Under the pieces are notes generated by a model. It saw only the letters and a program-made list of their open reading frames with translations. It was not told where the DNA came from and ran no database searches. The translations under genes and the position numbers were made by a program. Below, piece after piece: positions 16,028-22,845 of a stretch of 64,000 nucleotides of DNA. The DNA comes from UTCHB3 sp002050155 (GTDB lineage Bacteria; Bacteroidota; Ignavibacteria; Ignavibacteriales; Ignavibacteriaceae): the NCBI GenBank assembly GCA_030584105.1, contig CP129491.1, positions 434,001 to 498,000 of the forward strand. The letters run 5' to 3'. Each line of letters begins with the position of its first letter. Positions within the stretch are counted from its first letter, which is position 1.

Positions 16028-16229
16028 TGAATGAAAGCAACAGTTCCTGCACCTTGAATAAAAAAGATTTTAGCACAAAGGAAAGAACGATTCAGCCATG
16101 AGTGAAGGCAATGGTTCCGGTACTTTGCACAAAAAAGGTTTTAGCCGAAAAGGAAGGATTATCTAACCTTGTCTGATCGCAACGGTTATTTCCGGGATTA
16201 AAAGAAAGAATTTAGTAAAAGGAAAAACA
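15998..16229 (+). repeat. Degenerate 71-bp tandem repeat linking symporter and ligase genes
   Basis: Units begin at 15998, 16069, 16140 and 16211, exactly 71 bp apart, each opening with TT(T/C)AG followed by an A/G-rich run such as CACAAAGGAAAGA. Unit 1 contains the last codons and stop of the symporter gene. The partial unit 4 supplies the AAAAGGA ribosome site of the ligase gene. Units 1 and 2 are most alike; unit 3 is more diverged. So the whole intergenic gap is made of copies of a gene-junction sequence. Confidence 0.9.
16027..16166 (+). other. Two overlapping mini-ORFs encoded by the 71-bp repeats
   Basis: ATG at 16027 overlaps the symporter stop and opens 24 codons to the TGA at 16099-16101. 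ATG at 16098 overlaps that stop and opens 22 codons to the TAA at 16164-16166. The peptides are related: MNESNSSCTLNKKDFSTKER and MSEGNGSGTLHKKGFSRKGR. AAAGGA precedes the second ATG at a suitable distance. They may be translated by coupling or may be by-products of duplication. Confidence 0.3.
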
Positions 16230-17732
16230 ATGCCTGAAAGATATGAAACCGACTGGTGCCATAAGTGGGCGCAATATTTACCGAAAAAACTATTTTTAAG
16301 AGAACACTCAACGGGGTTTGAGTGGAATTATTCCGATTTTAACAACCGTGCAAATGTTTTAGCTGAGTTTTTAACCAATGAACTCGGTCTAAAGAAAGGT
16401 GACCGAATTGCAGTTTATTCCAAAAACAGGGCAGAATTTGTTCTGTTGTTTGCTGCGTGCGTTAAAACAGGGACGATAATTGTTCCGTTAAATTTCAGGC
16501 TTACACCGAGAGAGTTGGATACACTTATCAGCGACGCTGAACCTGCACTGTTTCTTTTTGAATCTGTTTTCAGAGAAGAGACAAACCGGTTGGCAAGTTT
16601 GGCAAAAATCCCGCAAAAGTTGGAAATTGAAAAGATAAGGGAATTTTTAACAGCTGAAGTCTCCAAAAAGGAAAAACCGGCAGCCGACATTTCATTTGAT
16701 GACCCGGTCATGATTCTCTACACCGCAGGCACAACGGGTCTTTCGAAAGGGGTTATAATTAACCACAGGCAGTTGTTTTGGAATGCTGTCAACACAGTTT
16801 TAAGGCTGAACTTAACCGAGAACGATCACACGCAAAGTTATGCGCCGTTTTTCCACACGGGTGGCTGGAATGTTCTTCTTACGCCGTTTCTTTTTGTTGG
16901 CGGCTCGCACACGATATTAAACAATTTTGACGCCGAGCTGATACTTGAATTAATGGAAAAAGAGAAAACGACGCTTCTTTTTGGGGTGCCTACAATGCTT
17001 CAGATGATGTCAGATTCGCCTCGGTTTGCAGAAACAGACCTTAGCAGCGTTCGTTTTGCGATAGTAGGCGGTGCGCCGATGCCGATTCCGTTAATAAATA
17101 TCTGGCACAACAAGGGGATTGCAATCCGCCAGGGGTTTGGATTAACCGAAGTGGGGCCCAATTGCTTTTCGCTCCATCAGGATGACGCAATCAGGAAGAA
17201 AGGCTCGATTGGTTTTCCCAATTTTTACATTGAAGCGAAAATTGTGAATGAAAACGGGGATACACTTCCTGCAAACACTCCGGGTGAGCTTTGGCTTAAA
17301 TCACCCGTTGTAACAGCCGGATATTGGAGAAAACCGAAAGAAACCGCTGAAACTATTACGGATGGTTGGTTCCACACAGGTGACATTCTGCTAAAAGATG
17401 AAGAGGGATATTTCTTTGTAGTGGACAGGAAAAAGAATATGTATATAAGCGGGGGTGAAAATGTTTATCCTTCAGAAATTGAGAAGTACCTTTACCAAAA
17501 TGCAGCGATAAAAGAGTGCGCTGTTATTGGGGTTCCTGATGAAAGGTGGGGTGAAACGGGCAGAGCATTTGTTGTGCTGAACCAGGGATTTACTTTAAGC
17601 CCGGAAGATATTATACAATATTGCAGAGAAGGGCTTGCTAAATACAAAATACCCAAAAGCGTTGTTATTTTGGATGATTTACCAAAAAACGAGGCGGGTA
17701 AAATAAACAGGCAGGCACTGAGTAAGATGTGA
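16230..17732 (+). CDS. AMP-dependent acyl-CoA ligase
   Basis: This 500-residue cytoplasmic enzyme activates a carboxylic acid to an acyl-AMP and then an acyl-CoA. The P-loop-like motif ILYTAGTTGLSKGVIINH, the A5 region GFGLTEVGP, the A7/A8 region WFHTGDILLKDEEGYFFVVDRKKNMYISGG and the C-terminal catalytic Lys in PKNEAGKINRQAL are all present, so the enzyme looks complete. GENVYPSEIE and the aromatic-rich FHTGGWNVL are typical of medium- or long-chain and related ligases. It closes the GbsR-adjacent group; its ribosome site AAAAGGA lies in the last 71-bp repeat unit. Confidence 0.92.
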   Translation: MPERYETDWCHKWAQYLPKKLFLREHSTGFEWNYSDFNNRANVLAEFLTNELGLKKGDRIAVYSKNRAEFVLLFAACVKTGTIIVPLNFRLTPRELDTLISDAEPALFLFESVFREETNRLASLAKIPQKLEIEKIREFLTAEVSKKEKPAADISFDDPVMILYTAGTTGLSKGVIINHRQLFWNAVNTVLRLNLTENDHTQSYAPFFHTGGWNVLLTPFLFVGGSHTILNNFDAELILELMEKEKTTLLFGVPTMLQMMSDSPRFAETDLSSVRFAIVGGAPMPIPLINIWHNKGIAIRQGFGLTEVGPNCFSLHQDDAIRKKGSIGFPNFYIEAKIVNENGDTLPANTPGELWLKSPVVTAGYWRKPKETAETITDGWFHTGDILLKDEEGYFFVVDRKKNMYISGGENVYPSEIEKYLYQNAAIKECAVIGVPDERWGETGRAFVVLNQGFTLSPEDIIQYCREGLAKYKIPKSVVILDDLPKNEAGKINRQALSKM

Positions 17733-17841
17733 AAACAACCCATTGAAAATCAGCGTAATTTATTAAAAATAAGAGACAATTAAACACAATTAATTTATTA
17801 ATCAACAATCAACACTTTAACTTATTTAAGGAGAAAAAAAG

Positions 17842-18777
17842 ATGAAAAGGCTTTTTTCCGTTTCCGTTCTGACATTGGCAGCACTTCTGTTCTTCTCAGG
17901 GTGCGACAAAAAAGAAGACAACCCGGTTGACCCACCGCCACCTGCAAAAGATGCATTAGTAGGTACTTGGGTATCTGAAGGAAGTGATGTTGCCCCAGGG
18001 TTGGTAAGCGTATCGAAAACTGTGAGAGTCGTCGCTACTTTCAATGAAAACAAAACTTACAAAGTTGTATCGACTGACAGCTCGAACACTTCTGTAACTT
18101 TTGAAGGTACATGGAGCTACACAGACAATGCCGGTACAGATATCAAAAGCATCACGCTTAACCAGTCAACTCCGGCGGCACTTACTTCATCCGGTATATT
18201 TGAAATCAGTGCAAGTGGTAACTTAACCTACGAAATCATTCAAACCAACCCCGCAATTCAAGGATTCACAGCACCTACAGCCGCTGAAGGTTTTGGAAGC
18301 ACCAAATACAACGGCATTAAATTAGGTGTTACCTGGATTCAGAAATATGTTAAGCACAACCCTGAAACCGAGCCGTTGGTTGGAAAATGGCTTTCTGAAG
18401 GCGCTAATATAGCTCCGGGACTTGCTACCGTTTCCAAAACTAAGAGAATTGACGCTACATTTAATTCAAACGGTACATATAAAGTTGTTTCAACTGATTC
18501 CAGTGACGCTCAGGTTACTTTTGAAGGTACATTCACAACCAGAACTGTAGCCGGCACTTCTATCAGAGAAATCACCCTGAACCAAACTGCTCCTTCTGCT
18601 CTTACTTCTTCGGGTATTTACAGAGTAAACACTTCAGGTATGTGGTATGAAGTAATTCAGACCAATCCGGCTCTTCAGGGCTTCACGGCACCAAATTCAA
18701 CCGAAGGTTTCGGAAGCACCAAATACAACGGTGTGAAGTTGGGCGCTACCTGGATTCAAAAATATGTAAAGAACTAA
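17842..18777 (+). CDS. Lipoprotein with two tandem copies of a ~135-residue domain
   Basis: The 311-residue protein has a lipoprotein signal (LLFFSGC) and a proline-rich spacer. Two copies of the same domain follow, at about residues 35-170 and 178-311. Both contain LVG.W.SEG...APGL, a TF....TYKVVSTDSS stretch, VTFEGT, ITLNQ..P.ALTSSGI, IQTNPA.QGFTAP, EGFGSTKYNG and TWIQKYVK. The (L)VGTW start, beta-strand-rich spacing and TY/TFEGTW patterns suggest a lipocalin-like fold. A GGAG ribosome site precedes the ATG. The next gene encodes an outer-membrane barrel. Function is unknown. Confidence 0.8.
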   Translation: MKRLFSVSVLTLAALLFFSGCDKKEDNPVDPPPPAKDALVGTWVSEGSDVAPGLVSVSKTVRVVATFNENKTYKVVSTDSSNTSVTFEGTWSYTDNAGTDIKSITLNQSTPAALTSSGIFEISASGNLTYEIIQTNPAIQGFTAPTAAEGFGSTKYNGIKLGVTWIQKYVKHNPETEPLVGKWLSEGANIAPGLATVSKTKRIDATFNSNGTYKVVSTDSSDAQVTFEGTFTTRTVAGTSIREITLNQTAPSALTSSGIYRVNTSGMWYEVIQTNPALQGFTAPNSTEGFGSTKYNGVKLGATWIQKYVKN

Positions 18778-18790
18778 CAAAGACTTTCTG

Positions 18791-18846
18791 AACCGGAACA
18801 AAAGGGCAGGGTTTAATTAAACCCTGCCTTCACTCCGGTTTTTTTA
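18791..18846 (+). terminator. Two-tier hairpin terminator/attenuator before the outer-membrane gene
   Basis: A perfect 24-bp palindrome (GGCAGGGTTTAA and its complement) lies inside an outer stem in which AACCGGA (18791-18797) pairs with TCCGGTT (18834-18840). Seven or more Ts follow. The ribosome site ACGGAGG of the next gene begins directly after it, so read-through would be needed for co-transcription. Confidence 0.75.
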
Positions 18847-18856
18847 CGGAGGATCA

Positions 18857-20392
18857 ATGAAACTATTGAAACTTTTCTTCTTTCTTCTGCCGGGTCTGCT
18901 CTTTGCACAGGATATTCGGTTGGAAGACAAACCCCCGAAAGAATTTCAATTTATCGGCTACTCTTTTACCCGAATGACATCGGGAAATGTAACCCCCACT
19001 AACGATGTTCTGCAAGGGCAGGTAATCGGGAGGATGTTTGGGCAAAACTCAACCTTTACCGTTCCGCAGACTACATGGTATTTTGAGCAAAGGTTTGTGC
19101 CGATGTTCATCTACAAACCGCAAATTCTCGATGATTTTGCAACATTTCGCGGGCTGTTCAAAATAGATTACACTTGGGGTGATCAGGCTTACGGCGTTGG
19201 AAACAACCGGGGCGGTGCCATTAACGGCGGGCAGATTAACCTGCAGACGCTGATGGCGAATGTGGAACTGCGACCCGAAGATGCAAATTACAATGTAGTT
19301 ATTGGTATGCAGAGAATTTTCGACGGCGTGCGCGACCCAAATGTTACCGGGTTGGGCACCTACCAAAGCAGCGCCTACAAACTTTCATACTGGGGCACAC
19401 AGGGAGTGGGGATTAGCTCATACATCGATTTTGCCTCCGGCAGCAAACTCCGTCTGGGGATGTTCCAGCTTTGGGAGAACGAAATTAAACTTGACGATGA
19501 TGTTATCCTATGGATGGCAGACTGGATGTGGCGCCCGACCCCAACGATGGAAGCCGGTTTAGACGCCTGGTATGTTTTTGATAAAGGGAAAGGCGGAAGC
19601 GGTATCTCTATCTTGGGGCAGGGTTTAACCAGCCAACTCGCTGAGTATAACGGCGCCACTCGCATTAGGTTTCCGGGTCCCAATCAAAAATATGAAGGGC
19701 ACCTTGGTTGGTTTGGCGGGCACTTCGCTTACAACAGGGAGTTTCTTGCTTCCCGTTGGTGGCTTGACGGGTATGTGATGACCAACTTCGGCATTCTTGA
19801 TACCGTAGGTGTAAAAACAGGCAAAGCTGCCGATATTTTCGGTGTGGCTGCCAACGCATCGGTGCAATATAAATACGGTATGACCGCAAATGATAAAATC
19901 AGTGTTGAAGGTTTATACACAACCGGCGACAAAGACGGCGTTGCCGACGGAACACTAAACTCCGTTATCACCGGTAATGTTTACGGTTCACCCGTTGGAA
20001 TTTACAGCAATCACAGAGCATTTTTACTTTTCCCGGACCCACAGGTTGTGAACAGATACTATTCTGCTGTTCACGATATTTCTAACATGGGATTGGGAGT
20101 AACCGCCGGATTTCTGAACATTTCAAAAGATTTTATTCCTAACAGATTATACGCTAAATTGGGCTTTGCCACGGCATTTTCCAACAATTCACTTAAAAAT
20201 GGCGGAAATTATATGGGAAGTGAAATTAACTTTGAGATGAAGTACAATCTTAAAGTATTTCTTACCTTGGGAGTTCACGCTGCATACATGATGGTGGGTG
20301 ATTTTTACGATTCTCCTCAATCAACATACACAGGAGAGAAGCCGAAAGATCCGTGGACATTTTTCACAACGCTTAGCTGGATGATGTTCTAA
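18857..20392 (+). CDS. Outer-membrane beta-barrel protein (porin-like)
   Basis: The 511-residue protein has a cleavable signal peptide (MKLLKLFFFLLPGLLFAQ) and ends in a Phe, as outer-membrane barrels do. The body alternates aromatic and polar residues with many Gly/Asn turns, e.g. WYFEQRFVPMFIYKP, FRGLFKIDYTWGDQAYG, YVMTNFGILD and FFTTLSWMMF. The overall look resembles alginate-export or porin-like barrels, but I cannot name the substrate. It lies 9 bp before an alpha/beta hydrolase lipoprotein gene, which suggests a role in taking up or processing an ester-containing or lipidic substrate. Confidence 0.7.
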   Translation: MKLLKLFFFLLPGLLFAQDIRLEDKPPKEFQFIGYSFTRMTSGNVTPTNDVLQGQVIGRMFGQNSTFTVPQTTWYFEQRFVPMFIYKPQILDDFATFRGLFKIDYTWGDQAYGVGNNRGGAINGGQINLQTLMANVELRPEDANYNVVIGMQRIFDGVRDPNVTGLGTYQSSAYKLSYWGTQGVGISSYIDFASGSKLRLGMFQLWENEIKLDDDVILWMADWMWRPTPTMEAGLDAWYVFDKGKGGSGISILGQGLTSQLAEYNGATRIRFPGPNQKYEGHLGWFGGHFAYNREFLASRWWLDGYVMTNFGILDTVGVKTGKAADIFGVAANASVQYKYGMTANDKISVEGLYTTGDKDGVADGTLNSVITGNVYGSPVGIYSNHRAFLLFPDPQVVNRYYSAVHDISNMGLGVTAGFLNISKDFIPNRLYAKLGFATAFSNNSLKNGGNYMGSEINFEMKYNLKVFLTLGVHAAYMMVGDFYDSPQSTYTGEKPKDPWTFFTTLSWMMF

Positions 20393-20400
20393 AGGAGGAT

Positions 20401-21345
20401 ATGATGAAAAAGATATTTGCATTTGCTGTTATTGGGCTTTTCTTCTTTTCAGGATGTGCCGGTTTCAGATACACTGATTCCCCCGCATTAGAGTTCAAAG
20501 ATGTGGACTACACCTACCCCACAAAAACTGTACTGGATAACCCCTCGGTTGCGTACGCTGATTTGGGTTCAGGCGAAAACACGCTGATACTAATTCACGG
20601 ATTAGCGAGCAACGCCGGCTTCTGGAGATATGTTGCTCCCGAGCTTGCGAAAACCAACCGTGTAATTGTGGTTGATCTTCCCGGATACGGAAAATCACAA
20701 AAAGGTGATTACCCTTACACGCTGAGCTTTTATGCTGAAACAATCAAAAAAATGATTGAAACACTTAAACTGAAGAATGTTACGCTTGTTGGGCACTCGA
20801 TGGGCGGACAGATTTCGATAATTTTTGCATTAAAATACCCCGAGTTAATAAAATGCATTGTGTTGGCTGCTCCTGCCGGTTTTGAAAGATTTCAATACGG
20901 TGAAGGTGAGTGGCTGCGGAATGCACTTACGGCACAAGGTGTAAGAAAAAACCCGGAAGACGGTATCAGAAAGAACCTGACCGGTAACTTCTACTCATGG
21001 GATGATAAGTGGGAGTGGATGGTGGAAGAGCGCGCAAGAAACGCAAAAGCCTCCGAGATGAGGGAGTTTAGCTACACAGTGATTAAATGTGTTGGTGCCA
21101 TGCTCGATGAACCCACCTGGAACAAAATTCAGGGTTTAACCGTGCCTACACTCATTGTTTACGGCAAACAGGATGGTTTGATCCCCAACCCTTATTTAAA
21201 TCCCGGATTTCCGGAAGACATTTTCAAAGCAGGCGCGGCAAAAATCAAAAACAGCAAATTGGTTGAAATTGATAAGTGTGGGCACATGCTGATTATTGAA
21301 AAACCGGAAGAATTTAACAGAGCTGTGTTGGAGTTCGTTAAATAA
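20401..21345 (+). CDS. Alpha/beta-hydrolase lipoprotein
   Basis: This 314-residue lipoprotein has signal and lipobox FFFSGC, then a complete alpha/beta-hydrolase domain. LILIHGLASNAGFW gives the oxyanion region, LVGHSMGGQIS carries the nucleophile Ser, YGKQDGLIP the acid and DKCGHMLIIEKPEEF the catalytic His. An AAAGGAGG-type site is 5 nt before the start; the gene begins ATGATG, so 20404 is equally likely. It is paralogous to the next gene, which lacks a signal peptide. An esterase or lipase acting at the cell envelope is likely; the substrate is unknown. Confidence 0.85.
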   Translation: MMKKIFAFAVIGLFFFSGCAGFRYTDSPALEFKDVDYTYPTKTVLDNPSVAYADLGSGENTLILIHGLASNAGFWRYVAPELAKTNRVIVVDLPGYGKSQKGDYPYTLSFYAETIKKMIETLKLKNVTLVGHSMGGQISIIFALKYPELIKCIVLAAPAGFERFQYGEGEWLRNALTAQGVRKNPEDGIRKNLTGNFYSWDDKWEWMVEERARNAKASEMREFSYTVIKCVGAMLDEPTWNKIQGLTVPTLIVYGKQDGLIPNPYLNPGFPEDIFKAGAAKIKNSKLVEIDKCGHMLIIEKPEEFNRAVLEFVK

Positions 21346-21428
21346 TGGATTTGAATTTCTAAACTTTGTTTTCGATTGTATAGAGATAGATTTTATTTAG
21401 CAAAACAGGCATTTGATTCAGAGAAGTA

Positions 21429-22295
21429 ATGGATTTTCAGGAACTTCAATATCCGTTTGAAATAAAGAAAACCGAAATTGCTACCGGAGAAGTCATCGCC
21501 CATACTGATATGGGCGATGGCGAACCGGTGGTTTTCATCCACGGCCTTGGCAGCTACATACCGGCTTGGAGTAAAAACTTAGATGAGCTTTCCGAGCACT
21601 TCCGGTGCATTGCGCTCGATCTGCCGGGATACGGAAAATCTTCAAAAGAGCTGCACCCCGGAACAATGGAGTATTATTCCGAAGTGGTAGTAAATCTGAC
21701 CGCTGAGCTTGGGATCGAAAAGTTTTCAGTTTGCGGGCACTCGATGGGCGGAACTATTGCATTAAAATTGGCGCTTTTACACCCTGAAAAAATCAACAAA
21801 ATGGTTTTAATTGCCCCGGGTGGCGCTGAAATCTACACTGAAGAAGAAAAACATGCTGTTCAGAATTACCTCAGCCGTGGGAACATCTTAAACCACAACA
21901 ACGAGCAGATTGCACAAAATGTTTTAGTGAACTTTCATTTTTTTCCGGGAGATGCAAAATTTATGATTGACGACAGAATCGGAATTAGGGATTCGAAAGA
22001 TTTTGTCGCCCACGCTGAAATAGTAGCGCGCAGTGCTGTGGGGGTTATGAATTCTGATGTACCTTTGCGGCTTAGTGAAATAACAACACCTACTCTGTTG
22101 CTCTTCGGCACTGAAGACCGTATGATCCCTAACAGATTAGTGCATCCACAATTAACTCCTGAAGATGTAATCACAATTTTCAGGGAAAGCATAAAGAACC
22201 TTGAAATAAAAACAATCGGTGAATGCGGGCACTTTGTCCAGTTTGAGTACCCAAGTCTTTTTAATAAAACAACTTCGCATTTCTTGCTTCGATAA
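21429..22295 (+). CDS. Cytoplasmic alpha/beta-hydrolase
   Basis: This 288-residue hydrolase has no signal peptide. VVFIHGLGSYIPAW, ALDLPGYGKSSK, VCGHSMGGTIALKLAL (nucleophile Ser), FGTEDRMIPNRL (acid) and GECGHFVQFEYP (His) complete the fold and catalytic triad. It shares several blocks with the exported paralogue immediately upstream, so the pair probably arose by duplication with one copy gaining or losing a lipoprotein signal. AGAGAAG precedes the ATG. The specific substrate cannot be inferred. Confidence 0.85.
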   Translation: MDFQELQYPFEIKKTEIATGEVIAHTDMGDGEPVVFIHGLGSYIPAWSKNLDELSEHFRCIALDLPGYGKSSKELHPGTMEYYSEVVVNLTAELGIEKFSVCGHSMGGTIALKLALLHPEKINKMVLIAPGGAEIYTEEEKHAVQNYLSRGNILNHNNEQIAQNVLVNFHFFPGDAKFMIDDRIGIRDSKDFVAHAEIVARSAVGVMNSDVPLRLSEITTPTLLLFGTEDRMIPNRLVHPQLTPEDVITIFRESIKNLEIKTIGECGHFVQFEYPSLFNKTTSHFLLR

Positions 22296-22327
22296 AGAAT
22301 TTTAAAATAATTCTTTTCTTTCTGCCG

Positions 22328-22590
22328 GTTGGTTTGGCATTCACCGGCAATTTAGTTTGGCTTTTTTCGGACTTATATACATTTTCCGATCACTTAGTTT
22401 GGTAATTTTCAAACTAAAGTACACTTCCGGTCACTTGGTTTGACATTCTCTCGTGGCTTGATTTGGTATCTTCCGACCTAAAACACACCCCCGGAAACTT
22501 GGTTTGGCATCTTCCGAACTTGTACACAAACCTTCGCCTACCTTTTAATTTTGTCTCTTTCAACCTTGTACACACTCTTTTCCGTCACTT
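22328..22590 (+). repeat. Degenerate ~41-bp tandem repeat array
   Basis: Five to seven units share the pattern ACTTGGTTTGGCATCTTCCG followed by a variable part and GTACACAC-TTCCGGT. Clear unit starts are near 22391, 22432, 22454, 22496 and 22585. Unit lengths vary (about 41-48 bp, with one short 22-bp unit). The array occupies about half of the 550-bp gap between the hydrolase and the surface-protein gene. The stretch from 22591 to 22708 holds nothing I can assign apart from a weak ATCAG...CTGAT inverted repeat. Confidence 0.75.
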
Positions 22591-22708
22591 GTTAATCAGA
22601 TAGTGCAAAAATCAGTGTCTTAAACTGATACAATAAAAAAACCAAAAAAATTGATATTCTCAAAATAATACACTTTTACAAAGCCGGTCATTTTAACCAA
22701 CCCATTTA

Positions 22709-22765
22709 AAAAGTACTTAAACAGTGCCCTAAAAGCGCTTATACAGTCCCCAAAAGGGCTTGAAT
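22709..22765 (+). promoter_or_regulatory. Three phased 21-22-bp repeats, possible activator sites
   Basis: Units starting at 22709, 22731 and 22752 each hold an AAG..CTT core: AAGTACTT and AAGCGCTT are perfect palindromes and AAGGGCTT is close. The first two also share ACAGT(G)CCC. Spacing is about two helical turns, so the cores face the same side of the DNA. They centre about 104, 82 and 61 bp before the start predicted for the sigma-54 promoter at 22792, a normal place for enhancer-binding-protein sites. Confidence 0.45.
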
Positions 22766-22791
22766 TTCGATATTTTTAACCTTTACACAAA

Positions 22792-22808
22792 TTGGCACAC
22801 TATTTGCT
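22792..22808 (+). promoter_or_regulatory. Sigma-54 (-24/-12) promoter
   Basis: TTGGCACACTATTTGCT matches the sigma-54 consensus TGGCAC-N5-TTGCW. The invariant GG (22794-22795) and GC (22806-22807) are exactly 10 bp apart. Transcription would begin near 22819, 27 bp before the ATG at 22846 of the T9SS surface protein. An alternative upstream ATG at 22793 overlaps this element and cannot be the start if the promoter is real. Confidence 0.75.
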
Positions 22809-22845
22809 GGGTTGTGGCATTAATAATTCAATAAAGGTCAAAAAA

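Noticed and set aside
22792..22845. Upstream ATG (about 22792) as start of the surface protein
   Set aside because: It lies inside the sigma-54 promoter and adds 18 residues before a good signal peptide; the ATG at 22846 is better.
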